DNA of 64,000 bases from Streptomyces sp. R41 (GTDB taxonomy: Bacteria > Actinomycetota > Actinomycetes > Streptomycetales > Streptomycetaceae). The notes under the pieces were generated by a model. It was not told the origin of the DNA. It made no database searches and saw only the letters and a program-made list of their open reading frames with translations. Positions within the stretch are counted from its first letter, which is position 1. Every line of letters begins with the position of its first letter. The stretch is taken from assembly GCF_041053055.1 (NCBI RefSeq), contig NZ_CP163443.1, positions 7,113,001 to 7,177,000 of the forward strand, written 5' to 3'. Below, one piece after another: positions 17,559 to 25,960 of this stretch. A program made the translations under genes and the position numbers.

Positions 17559-17863
17559 CCTGACTCTCTATCACCGTGTTCCGACAATCGGACAGCGATT
17601 TTCACAGCCGCCGCGGGCGGACCCGCACCACCACGGAGTAACGATGAAGGATCCCGCGTCGCGGTAGACCCGCTCCCTCTCTCCAAATATCAGGCGATCG
17701 CTCCGCCTGTCGTGGCGGATGGTCCTCTGCAACTGAACCCCTCCCCGAGCGGCGGTCCGCCGGCGGCAGTCACGCTCTGAGTCGCCGGGGCCCGCGGGCT
17801 CTGTGGCCGTGCGTAGCTGACCTCTGTCGCAGGTCTATCGCAACCCGTGCGTACCAACGACAA

Positions 17864-17896
17864 AGAGCGGGACCCAGTGAGACTGGTTCCCGTTCT
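17864..17896 (-). terminator. Diverged hairpin beside the second displaced att copy
   Basis: AGAGCGGGACCCAGT and ACTGGTTCCCGTTCT pair at 13 of 15 positions around GAG. It has the same offset (87 bp) from its tRNA segment as the hairpin at 15364 has from its own, so both come from one ancestral tRNA-plus-terminator sequence. Confidence 0.65.
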
Positions 17897-17950
17897 CTCA
17901 TGTCGGCATCCGCCCTGGTCAGCACTTGATTTCTGCTGATCCTCGGCCAG

Positions 17951-17989
17951 TGCCCCCGGCAGGATTCGAACCTGCGCACACGGCTCCGG
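17951..17989 (-). repeat. Displaced tRNA-Arg(CCG) 3' half, att-like copy 2
   Basis: Thirty-nine bases are identical to the 3' half of the tRNA-Arg(CCG) gene at 23662-23733 and stop in the anticodon loop. It lies exactly 2,500 bp from the first displaced copy and in the same orientation. It marks the far end of an element that once occupied about 17.95-23.7 kb. Confidence 0.8.
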
Positions 17990-18540
17990 CGATCGCGGGC
18001 CGCGGCCATGAGCACTGGTCACAGTGCTGACGCGTCGCGTCGGTGTGTCGCTTGGCCGCGAATAGGCCGCTTCTCTTCCATTGCCGTTCCCCGTGGCTCC
18101 CCGCTGGTTCTGGCACGGGTGCGGCACGGGGAGCTTCTGATCCGTAGCTATGTGCGTAACTCTTGCCGATCCCGCCCAGACCGTGCACCGTCCCGCTCTG
18201 GGTGATCGCACCTTCCCGCCGGTCGGTCAGGGTACGGCGCAGCCAGGCCAGTTCTTCCTCAACTTACGTTCACGGACGAGCACCTGCGGCGGTGCCCAAC
18301 GCGCCATCTCTGAGCAGGGGCAGAGCCGTCGACAACTGTCATCGTCTGTCGTCGTGGGCCGTCCTCGGACAGTGCCGGATCACGGCCCTCGACGCCACAG
18401 CCCCGCACTAGGAGCGAGGTTGGGCGGTTGCCGGCGTGACCTGCGGAGACCTGTACTCTTGCCCGGCTCCTGCAGGGGAGGTGAAGATCCCTGAGCCACC
18501 GGGTCACGGTGACCAGGGGCAGGGCCTGTGGGGGGCTGTC
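17990..18540. other. Gene-free stretch inside the island
   Basis: No frame here has recognisable protein content or a good ribosome site. The right end holds GGGGGG just before the GTG start of the propeller gene. I see no repeats or recombination genes. Confidence 0.4.
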
Positions 18541-19869
18541 GTGGCGCAACGGATGAATTTGCTGGGAGAACCAGGGGTGGGACTGCCAGGGGGACCGGGC
18601 AGGCCTGTGCCGAGCCACGCGGCCCTGCAGATGGCCCGCGGCCGCGTGTGGGGAGTGCTCTTCCTGCTGGTCCTCGCCGCGACCGTTCAGCTGGTGGACT
18701 GGTACCAGTCACGGGACGTGGTCACTGGATCCCACGGCCCCTTTCCCGCCGTGTTCGCCGCCGGGGCCCCGATCGCGCCTGAACGCGTCATACAACGGAC
18801 GACGGATGACGAAGCTCTGGTCCACGGACTGTCCATACGGCGGACGCGCTCCGGCGTGACGGCGGTGAACCTGCGGACCGGCAAGGAGTACTGGCGCTAC
18901 GAGCGGCGGGACTCAAACGCCGTTGTGTGTTCGTTCGAGGTGTCGGAACGCACCATCGTGACGGGCTTCGACGACGGGAGGCTCGTCGGCATCGATCTGC
19001 GCACGGGCAAGCCGCTGTGGCGCGTAGAGATCCGGCATGACCCGGGCTATCGCTCCGCGGAGCTCGCCGGCGGACAGGCCGTCACCGAGGCACCCGGCGC
19101 CGTGCGCGCCTTCGACGAGCGCGACGGCCGGAGCCTGTGGACGGTGAAGACACCTGAGTCTTGTCCCGAGGTACTCGTCTTTACCGTGTACGCCCTGCCG
19201 GACCACCTGAGCGTCGTCCCTGTGATCTGCAACGCGTCGAGCCTCGACAGGGACGAGTACAACCTCCTGCTCGGCGTCGACAACCGCACGGGCAAGGTCC
19301 TCTGGCAGCAGCGCACCGCGGACCCCAAGCTGACGGTCAGGGGCGACGGGCACACGCTGGTCGCTCCGGACCCGGACCGCCCGCCGACCATCCAGCTGCT
19401 CGACGTGAACCGCCAAGGGATCTCTCCACGCGCCACCTTCTGCCCGGATGCGTGGGATGCGGTCGCCTCCGGAGGCGGCACCGTATTGTCGGCCACCGAC
19501 CCGAAGGACCGATCCGAGGACCACGACACCCTCCTGCGCGCCTACGACACCCGGCACGGACACCTCGCCTGGCAGCTGCGGGCGCCAACCGGCCGGGAGT
19601 ACGGGATCCCCAAGATCGCCGACGGCCGGGTGTACGTCGTACGCCAGCCATTCCTCGCCGAGGCAGACGCCGGTCGTCGGATCCGCGCCGACCTGCTCAT
19701 CCTCGACGCGGGCACCGGGCGCCTGCTCCACACCCTACGGCTGCCGACCATCACCGTGCCGGACGACTATGACTACTTCGTGAAGCTCGACGTCCGCGAC
19801 ATCGCCGACGGGGCGGTCAGCATCGGCTGGCGAGACGATGAGGGGGACCTGCTGATCGCCACGGACTGA
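18541..19869 (+). CDS. Membrane-anchored PQQ-like beta-propeller protein
   Basis: The protein has 442 residues if the GTG at 18541 is used (GGGGGG upstream); an ATG at 18436 in frame would add 35 residues. After about 40 residues comes a transmembrane segment (VLFLLVLAATVQLVDWY), then an extracellular region with PQQ-like repeats: VNLRTGKEYWRYERRD, GIDLRTGKPLWRVE, AFDERDGRSLWTVKT, VDNRTGKVLWQQRT, AYDTRHGHLAWQLR and LDAGTGRLLHTLRL. Such propellers act as binding or sensing modules; no catalytic motif is visible. It is monocistronic within the tRNA-Arg island. Confidence 0.8.
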   Translation: MAQRMNLLGEPGVGLPGGPGRPVPSHAALQMARGRVWGVLFLLVLAATVQLVDWYQSRDVVTGSHGPFPAVFAAGAPIAPERVIQRTTDDEALVHGLSIRRTRSGVTAVNLRTGKEYWRYERRDSNAVVCSFEVSERTIVTGFDDGRLVGIDLRTGKPLWRVEIRHDPGYRSAELAGGQAVTEAPGAVRAFDERDGRSLWTVKTPESCPEVLVFTVYALPDHLSVVPVICNASSLDRDEYNLLLGVDNRTGKVLWQQRTADPKLTVRGDGHTLVAPDPDRPPTIQLLDVNRQGISPRATFCPDAWDAVASGGGTVLSATDPKDRSEDHDTLLRAYDTRHGHLAWQLRAPTGREYGIPKIADGRVYVVRQPFLAEADAGRRIRADLLILDAGTGRLLHTLRLPTITVPDDYDYFVKLDVRDIADGAVSIGWRDDEGDLLIATD

Positions 19870-20169
19870 CCCCAACCGCGTGGCGGGTACCTCGCCATCA
19901 CCCTGCGCACTGGGCCTGGTGGCACGCGACAGTTTTCCCGAATGAGGTCAGCGGAGTCTCAACGGCGAGGTGAGGCTGTCAACGGCCTTGAGAACCGTCG
20001 TGGCGCGAGTCACCGTTCGACGCCCTTCACAGAAGGGGACGGTGCTATGCCAAAGCCGGCTGGCTTCCACCGCCCCGGGTGCCATCCGAGGTTCCCCCGG
20101 AGCCTGTTCGCGTACCGCCGACGCTGCACTTCCTGTTGCACCGGTTGAGCCGGGACTGCTGAGCCGGGA
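19870..20169. other. Gene-free gap between converging genes
   Basis: No supported gene, repeat or clear hairpin. The nearby propeller and MBL-fold genes converge on this gap. Confidence 0.4.
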
Positions 20170-21240
20170 TCAGGCATCACCCGCCTGTGGGGCGCTGAGT
20201 GTGTAGGTGGTTCCGACGCTGGTCTGCACCCATGCGTCCGGGAGGGCTGCGGCGAGGGTGTGCTGGGCGCGCCAGCCGGTGCAGTGACCGGGGACGATCA
20301 GCTCGGGTGCGAGTTCGGTGAGCGCGGCCACCGTCGGGCCGATGACCGGCTCGAAGGCGGGGCCGATCAGGTGGAATCCGCCGATGAGGGCCAGCAGTTT
20401 GCTGACGCCGGTCAGCCTCATGGCGTGCCGGATGATGTTGACCACTCCGGCGTGGCCGCACCCGGTGATGATGACAAGTCCCCGGCCGCGCACGTTGATG
20501 ACGAGGGCCTGGTCGTCGATGACGGCGGGGTCGTGTCGCCAGCCGTTCCCGTCCCAGGCTTGGTGTGCCTGCGGCATGCCGTGCTCGAACTCGGTGACGC
20601 GGTCCACCTCGCCGGTGATCAGGATGCCGCCGGCCAGCAGCGACGGCTGCCGCCGCTCGATCACCTCGAACCCTTCGCGTTCCAGGGCACCCCGTGACAG
20701 CGTGGGCATCTCCAGACCCTGACCGGCGGGTAGTTCCAGGCGGCGGCGGGTCCAGACCGCGGGGTGGACGGTCAGCGGCAGGCCGGAGCGCCCGCGGAGC
20801 CGGGCCAGGCCGTCGAAGCCGCCCGCGTGGTCGAAGTGTCCGTGGCTGAGCACGACGCCCTGCAGGCCGCCGACATCGATGCCAAGACGCTCGGCGTTCA
20901 CCGCCAGCCCGTCCGGCGACGCGCCGGTATCGAACAGCAGCGTGCTGCTCGCGTTCCCGCTTTGGACGGTGACCAGGGCAGAGAAGCCGTGCTCGGCACG
21001 CAGCCCCGCGAGGGCCTCGCCGCCGGCGAACTGCCGCGCGGCGGTCCGCCCGGCGCCGATCGACGCCCGGGTGACGCCTTCGGCAGAGGCCAGCAGGGCG
21101 TCGAAGGTGTTGTCGACCATCGTCGTGACCCTGACCTCGTCGACCTCGGGCAGCGTCACCGGGTCAACAGCCGGTCCCTCCACGACGCGAGGCGCTGACC
21201 ACGCCGCCTCGGCCGCCGAGTGCCCGTGATCGTCGCACAT
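20170..21240 (-). CDS. Metallo-beta-lactamase-fold hydrolase
   Basis: The protein has 356 residues from the ATG at 21240, with GGGAGG about 10 bases upstream; the frame is open to 21333. The binuclear metal motif is intact (LSHGHFDHAGG), with further ligands in TGCGHAGVVN and VPGHCTGW. The order matches the MBL group related to dihydropteridine/RFAP-synthase-like hydrolases. The substrate is unknown. It is 102 bases downstream of the carbonic anhydrase gene on the same strand and probably co-transcribed with it. The pair lies inside the tRNA-Arg island. Confidence 0.85.
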   Translation of the reverse strand: MCDDHGHSAAEAAWSAPRVVEGPAVDPVTLPEVDEVRVTTMVDNTFDALLASAEGVTRASIGAGRTAARQFAGGEALAGLRAEHGFSALVTVQSGNASSTLLFDTGASPDGLAVNAERLGIDVGGLQGVVLSHGHFDHAGGFDGLARLRGRSGLPLTVHPAVWTRRRLELPAGQGLEMPTLSRGALEREGFEVIERRQPSLLAGGILITGEVDRVTEFEHGMPQAHQAWDGNGWRHDPAVIDDQALVINVRGRGLVIITGCGHAGVVNIIRHAMRLTGVSKLLALIGGFHLIGPAFEPVIGPTVAALTELAPELIVPGHCTGWRAQHTLAAALPDAWVQTSVGTTYTLSAPQAGDA

Positions 21241-21342
21241 GCTAGAAAGCGCCTCCCCGCCGATACGACCGACCAGGGAAGCAGATCCCGGTACAAGCCG
21301 CAGGCCCACGGCGGTCGCGCCGCCGGCAGGCACCGCGCGGTG

Positions 21343-21873
21343 TCATGCTTCCACTCGCGCGGGCGGGACGACGACGTCGATGAGCCCGGTGGCCACGTCG
21401 TACACGAGCCCTGAGACGAAGACTCCGGCCGGAAGCTTCTGCTTGAGGATTTCGACGTCGACGCGGACGGCGGCGACCGGGTCGGTGACCGCCTTGGCGT
21501 CCAGGTCTCCGGCCGGAACTTCGAAGTAATCGGCCAGCAGCTCGGGGAACGCGGCCAAGTCCGTGATCCCGCAGTCGGTGTGGTGCAGGACCGCATAGTG
21601 GACGTCGCCCGGGCGAGGGCCGCCCGTGCGGGCCTGGACGACCTTCGAGAGCATCTCCAGCGTCCGGAGTGTCGCGGGCGTGACCCGCCCTCCGACGTTG
21701 CGGATCACCGCTGCCTCGCCGAGCTTGAGCCCGAGCACGTCGGACGGGTCGACACGAGGGTCGACGCATCCGATGACCGTCAGACTGCCACTGGGCATGA
21801 GCTTGAGGTTGGCGAATGATCCGCCGTCGGCGAACCCGGCGTTCCGCTTGGTTAGCTCGTCCGTGTCGATCAC
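21343..21873 (-). CDS. Beta-class carbonic anhydrase
   Basis: The zinc enzyme interconverts CO2 and bicarbonate. It has 176 residues from the GTG at 21873 (AAGGGG about 12 bases upstream; the frame is open to 21969). The zinc ligands are present: Cys and the Asp-Arg dyad in GCVDPRVDPS, then His and Cys in LHHTDCGI. The overall length fits the short beta class. It precedes the MBL-fold gene. It is probably an accessory isoform, because it sits in an integrated island. Confidence 0.88.
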   Translation of the reverse strand: MIDTDELTKRNAGFADGGSFANLKLMPSGSLTVIGCVDPRVDPSDVLGLKLGEAAVIRNVGGRVTPATLRTLEMLSKVVQARTGGPRPGDVHYAVLHHTDCGITDLAAFPELLADYFEVPAGDLDAKAVTDPVAAVRVDVEILKQKLPAGVFVSGLVYDVATGLIDVVVPPARVEA

Positions 21874-21959
21874 TGTGACGGTAACCCCTTGTTGCTCTGA
21901 GCCTGGACCCCGGTGACGCCGACGGCGACATCCAGTTGCCGCCAATCTTGGCCCGCCGC

Positions 21960-22483
21960 TGCCTCCCATGCCACTCGACTTTGCGGCAAATCGTGATCAC
22001 GCAGGTCATCGCCTTGCGTGATCCGACACGGCGAGTCGGCGCCGAGATGCCACCCCAACCCAACAATTCCCCCAGCTCCCATCCCGTCCGCCGTCGAGCC
22101 ACGCCCGCTCGGCTCTGCCTGGGTCGACGGCGGACGGGATGGGTGCTCCCCGCGCACGCCACTCTCCGGCCGGCACTCGCGAACGGCGCCCCCTCCATCT
22201 CGGAGCCTGAGCGCCCCCGCCGGAGGCTCGAGGTGTCGACCCGACAGAGGTCGCCGAACGAGCGGGCAACAGGGTTGAGGTCCTGCTCGGCCGTTATAGT
22301 GCCTCGACGGTCGGCAAGAGGTGGCGAACCGCCGGATCGAAGACCTGCTGGGTGAGTACGAATGATCAACTGGCGTGATCTTGATCCCTTTGAATAAAGC
22401 GGGGATCTGAAGCGTGCCGCTACGCAGCCCCCGAAAAGGCTTGCGGCGTTCTCATGAGTGGAGGACACCGCAAGCCTTCACGA
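21960..22483. other. Gene-free region around the long inverted repeat
   Basis: Apart from the inverted repeat at 22074-22147 no gene is supported between the carbonic anhydrase and lipoprotein genes. Open frames here lack ribosome sites and protein-like composition. Confidence 0.4.
22074..22147. repeat. Long inverted repeat, 24-bp arms
   Basis: Arms at 22074-22097 and 22124-22147 pair at 23 of 24 positions (core ATCCCGTCCGCCGTCGA) around a 26-base loop. It lies in a gene-free region upstream of the carbonic anhydrase gene and downstream of the lipoprotein gene. No T-tract follows on either side. Confidence 0.75.
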
Positions 22484-23248
22484 CTACTGCGAGTTGTAGG
22501 CCTTAATGCTCACCGCCGGGCCGTTGGAGTTGCGTGCCACCGCGGCGGCCGCCTTCCCGGTCACGTGTACGACTGCGGTGCCATGGGCCGGCACTCGCGT
22601 CAGGTCACCAATCGCTGTGACCTCGATGGCTTGCTGGGTGACGCCCTTGGGTGGCTGGTCCCAAAGAATGTAGGCGATCCGTACGGAGACGGGGATGTCA
22701 TCCTCATTGGTGAGCCTGACCGCCGAGAAGCGCTCGAACCTGACGATCTCGCGCCCTTGGCTGTCCAGCGCCTGTGTCGTCACCTCGTGCAGTCCGGCGG
22801 GTATCGAGGCGATCGTCGTGTTCCGCACTGTCACACGGACATCCGCCACGTCATGTTTGCCTGGACCGGAGAACCGCAGGATGTCGTTGCTCGCTCCATA
22901 CGGCGCCACCAGTTCTCCCCGGTCGCTTCCGTACACCGTGCTCACCTTCACTTGGCGCAGCACATGATCATGCTTGTCCAGTGCCTGGAACGACAGTTCT
23001 GGGACCACGGAGGCGGGGTAGTTGTTCGTGAGCTCCAAGATCTGGTTCATGGTCTCGTCTACGCCGGAGTCGCCCACGTAATGGAATGACAGCGCCTTGG
23101 ACGCCACGTCGTTCTCGTAAGAGGCCCCGGAGTGGCGTGCATCTCGGGCCTTCCCTGCGTCTACGCTCGGCCCGCACGCGGCCAGGAGTGCCCCGCTCGC
23201 AGCCACTGCCACACTCGCGGCAGCCAGTCTTCGCCGGCCCACCTTCAC
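22484..23248 (-). CDS. Putative lipoprotein of unknown function
   Basis: The 254-residue exported protein starts at the GTG at 23248, with GAGGGGGG 7-8 bases upstream. It has an Arg-rich leader, an Ala/Val hydrophobic stretch and the lipobox LLAAC, then a beta-rich region with alternating hydrophobic and charged residues (VADVRVTVRNTTIASIPAGL). The latter half resembles immunoglobulin-like or DUF4352-type extracellular domains, but I cannot assign one. It is the island gene closest to the intact tRNA-Arg. Confidence 0.75.
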   Translation of the reverse strand: MKVGRRRLAAASVAVAASGALLAACGPSVDAGKARDARHSGASYENDVASKALSFHYVGDSGVDETMNQILELTNNYPASVVPELSFQALDKHDHVLRQVKVSTVYGSDRGELVAPYGASNDILRFSGPGKHDVADVRVTVRNTTIASIPAGLHEVTTQALDSQGREIVRFERFSAVRLTNEDDIPVSVRIAYILWDQPPKGVTQQAIEVTAIGDLTRVPAHGTAVVHVTGKAAAAVARNSNGPAVSIKAYNSQ

Positions 23249-23603
23249 GACAAGCCCCCCTCCCCATTTATCACTGTCGGCGGGACGTTATACGACCGTC
23301 GTCCCCTGGCGTCCGGTGCCCCCGCTTGGGCTTCAGGGTTGATCCACCTCAGTCGCAAGCGACGGGAGTGTGTTCCGCGTGGGCGGTGCGAACAATCCAC
23401 GTGGGCAGAGCACTGAAAGTGGGCGTCTGTCTGCCCTTCACGCACGGGCGAGGAGGGCTAAGGGCCTGCTCAAGGCGCGGGTCCTTGCTATTTCCGGGGC
23501 TGAGCTGCGCGGATGCTTCAAGATCCTTTCCACGAGTAGTCCACAGGCGCCGACATAGGGCCGCTCAGGGCGGCATACGGCTGCGCAGGGCTATAGATAC
23601 GCG
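23249..23603. other. Gene-free gap between the lipoprotein gene and tRNA-Arg
   Basis: No supported gene. Lower local GC and the proximity to the tRNA 3' end suggest this is the element end next to the attachment site. Confidence 0.35.
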
Positions 23604-23643
23604 AAGACCCCGGCCTCAGCGTTTCCGCTGGTGACGGGGTCTT
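23604..23643 (-). terminator. Terminator of tRNA-Arg
   Basis: AAGACCCCG (23604-23612) pairs with CGGGGTCTT (23635-23643), with an inner CAGCG/CGCTG stem. It lies just past the 3' end of the tRNA on the minus strand. It differs in sequence from the hairpins next to the two displaced copies, as expected if it came with an integrated element. Confidence 0.7.
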
Positions 23644-23661
23644 TGGGCACCTCATACAGGG

Positions 23662-23733
23662 TGCCCCCGGCAGGATTCGAACCTGCGCACACGGCTCCGG
23701 AGGCCGTTGCTCTATCCCCTGAGCTACGGGGGC
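23662..23733 (-). tRNA. tRNA-Arg(CCG)
   Basis: The 72-base cloverleaf is complete on the minus strand. The acceptor is GCCCCCG/CGGGGGC with discriminator A, the D-arm GCTC/GAGC, the anticodon arm ACGGC-CTCCGGA-GCCGT with anticodon CCG (reads CGG), and the T-arm GCAGG-TTCGAAT-CCTGC. CCA is not encoded. It served as integration target: two 3'-half copies lie downstream. Confidence 0.95.
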
Positions 23734-24000
23734 GTGTCGGGCGCGGTGTTCGCGGCGACGGGTAGAACCCTACCAGCTCTTTCGGGGGTGATTGCCATGG
23801 GTTTTGGTGGGGGAGGGGTGGGGTTCCGGGAAGGGTGTGGTGGGTCTGTTCCGGGGGCTGCGGTGTCGCTCCGCCGGAGTTGTGGCGGGGTGGTGGCGGG
23901 GGCCCGCGAGGCCCCCGCACAGGGTGGAACCTGACCCCCGCACGGGGTGGAAGTGGGGAAAACCCGGACGCGGCGGCTGGCGCGGACCTACTCTCGAGTT

Positions 24001-24492
24001 GTGCCAGGCGCGTCCGGTCGGGTGCTTGTTGTGGACGACAACAAGGTCATCCGGCAGCTGATCAGGGTCAACCTCGAACTGGAGGGTCTCGAGGTCGTGA
24101 CCGCGGCCGACGGTGCCGAGTGCCTCGACATCGTGCATCAGGTGCGGCCCGATGTCGTGACCCTCGACGTGGTGATGCCTCGGCTCGACGGGCTGCGGAC
24201 CGCCGCCCGGCTCCGTGCCGACCCCCGGACCCGGAATCTGCCCCTCGCCATCGTGAGTGCATGCACTCAGTACGAGGTCGAGAGCGGGCTGGATGTGGGT
24301 GTCGACGCTTTTCTCGCCAAGCCTTTCGAACCTGCCGAACTCGTGCGGCTCGTACGACAGTTGATGGAGCGGCGGGGGCGTGGGGGCAGTGCGGGGGTTG
24401 GTGGCGAGGATGGCTCGCCGTCGTTCGAGGGTGCCTTCGGGGGCACCGCCGGGGTCGAGGAAACCGAGCGCGCCGGACGCGCCGGTCATTGA
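24001..24492 (+). CDS. Single-domain response regulator (CheY-like)
   Basis: The protein has 163 residues from the GTG at 24001; the frame is open to 23947, but the usual receiver start is VPGASGRVLVVDDNKV. The receiver domain is complete: acidic pair VVDDN, phospho-acceptor Asp in VVTLDVVMPRLDG, and Lys in FLAKPFEP. After residue 125 there is only a Gly/Glu-rich tail, so no DNA-binding output domain. It may transmit by protein contact. No histidine kinase is adjacent. A hexanucleotide repeat begins 3 bases after the stop. Confidence 0.85.
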   Translation: MPGASGRVLVVDDNKVIRQLIRVNLELEGLEVVTAADGAECLDIVHQVRPDVVTLDVVMPRLDGLRTAARLRADPRTRNLPLAIVSACTQYEVESGLDVGVDAFLAKPFEPAELVRLVRQLMERRGRGGSAGVGGEDGSPSFEGAFGGTAGVEETERAGRAGH

Positions 24493-24494
24493 AC

Positions 24495-24548
24495 GAGTAC
24501 GGGTACGGGTTCGGGTTCGGGTACGGGTACGGGTACGGGTACGGGTAC
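24495..24548. repeat. Hexanucleotide repeat (GGGTAC/GGGTTC), 9 units
   Basis: Nine consecutive hexamers: GAGTAC, GGGTAC, two GGGTTC and five GGGTAC. It starts 3 bases after the response regulator stop. In that frame it would encode a Thr-Gly/Ser-Gly run if the stop were bypassed. Confidence 0.9.
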
Positions 24549-24680
24549 GACTGTCCCCGATAGATCCGACGGTCACCGATGGATGCGCGGGTCATCGGAC
24601 ACGCGGGTCATCGTCCACGCGGAGTCACTGACGCGACGGCCACCAAAGCCTGAGCGGTACGGCCGCTCAGCCGGACGCCC

Positions 24681-24872
24681 GCCACACCGCGCAGACGCCT
24701 TCACACCGCACAGACCCGTCACACGGCGCAGACACCCGTCACACCGCACAGACCCGTCACACGGCGCAGGCACCCGTCACACGGCGCAGGCACCCGTCAC
24801 ACCGCGCAGACCCGTCACACAGCGCAGACACCCGTCACACCGCACAGACGCCCATCACAACACCGCACAGCC
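24681..24872. repeat. Degenerate tandem repeat, 18/20-bp unit, about 8 copies
   Basis: Units of the type CCCGTCACACCGCACAGA or CCCGTCACACGGCGCAGACA follow head to tail, alternating in length between 18 and 20 bp. It lies in the non-coding leader of the ArgS-like gene. It is not a CRISPR because the copies abut without spacers. Confidence 0.8.
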
Positions 24873-24975
24873 GCCTCTCCCGTCACCACCCCGCAGTCCA
24901 AGCCCCCGTCCACATCCCGGACCCTCGCCCAAACCGACTCGCCTACCCACCCCCCTCCTCCCCTACGCTTGTCCC

Positions 24976-25953
24976 GTGACCCCCGTCGAGCTCTCCCGTA
25001 CCGTGCTGCGCGCGGTGCGTCGTGCTGTCGACGCGGGGGAGCTGAGTGTCGCTGTGCCCGCACGGGCCGTGGTCACGTTGCCGGGGCCGGGTGGGTGTGG
25101 GGATTACGCCACGAACATCGCCCTCCAGCTGGCGCGCCCGGCCGGGCGGCCGCCCCTGCAGGTCGCCGAGATCCTGCGGCCGCACATCAGCGGCACCCCC
25201 GGTGTCGCGGACGTCGCGATCACCGGACCCGGGTTTCTGAACATCAGCCTCGGAGGCGGGGCGTCCGCCGCCCTGGTACGAGACATCGTCACGCGGGGCG
25301 GGCGGTACGGGCACAGTGACGTCCTCGCCGGCCGGGTCGTCGAGTTGCGCGTGCCGTACGACACCCGTGCCGAGGTCGTCGCAGACACCCTCGTACGGAT
25401 CGTCGCCACCCAGGGCGGCCGCGCCGAGGTGCGGCACGCCGAGCCGGTGAACCTGCGGCCCGTACCGGCGCCGGAGGATCCCGCCCCGCTCGGCCCCGAC
25501 GCCGCCCGCTGGGCCCTGCTCCACCCCGCACCCCATGACCGGCCCCGGATCACCGCCGACCACCTCGTTCAGCGCGAGAGCAACCCTCTCTTCCGTATCC
25601 GGTACGCCCACGCCCGCACCCGGGCCCTCGGCCGCAACGCCTCCTCGCTCGGATACGTCGGCGACCCCGGTGACGTACGCCACGAGGGTGAGCTCCTCGA
25701 CCTCCTCGGCGCCCTCGCCGAGTACCCGCACGCCCTGCGTGTCGCCGCGACCCAGCGCACGCCCGACCGGCTCGCCCGGCACCTCGTCGTCACCGCCGAC
25801 GCCTTCCTCGCCCACCAGCACACCGTGCTGCCGCTCGGCGACGAGAAACCCTCGGCCGCCCACCGCGCCCGGCTCGCGCTCGCCGAAGCCGCCGGGACGG
25901 TGCTGGCCGGCGGCCTGTCCCTGCTCGGCATCAGTGCCCCTGACTATCTGTGA
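24976..25953 (+). CDS. nrtL: ArgS-related anticodon-binding protein (DALR domain, no catalytic core)
   Basis: The protein has 325 residues from the GTG at 24976; an open frame upstream reads through repeats and is unlikely to be coding. The N-terminal third matches the arginyl-tRNA synthetase additional domain that contacts the tRNA ([20 protein letters not shown]). The C-terminal 120 residues match the DALR anticodon-binding domain ([20 protein letters not shown] to the end [10 protein letters not shown]). The HIGH and KMSKS catalytic motifs are absent, so it cannot charge tRNA. Actinobacterial proteins of this type are named NrtL. It lies 7 bases upstream of lysA and 1.2 kb from tRNA-Arg(CCG). 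Confidence 0.8.
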   Translation: MTPVELSRTVLRAVRRAVDAGELSVAVPARAVVTLPGPGGCGDYATNIALQLARPAGRPPLQVAEILRPHISGTPGVADVAITGPGFLNISLGGGASAALVRDIVTRGGRYGHSDVLAGRVVELRVPYDTRAEVVADTLVRIVATQGGRAEVRHAEPVNLRPVPAPEDPAPLGPDAARWALLHPAPHDRPRITADHLVQRESNPLFRIRYAHARTRALGRNASSLGYVGDPGDVRHEGELLDLLGALAEYPHALRVAATQRTPDRLARHLVVTADAFLAHQHTVLPLGDEKPSAAHRARLALAEAAGTVLAGGLSLLGISAPDYL

Positions 25954-25960
25954 GAGAAGA

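Noticed and set aside
24495..24548. Telomere-like or replication-terminus repeat
   Set aside because: Streptomyces telomeres are palindrome-rich, not short G-rich tandem repeats, and the region is in the chromosomal core.
24681..24872. CRISPR array
   Set aside because: Repeat copies abut directly without unique spacers and no cas gene is nearby.
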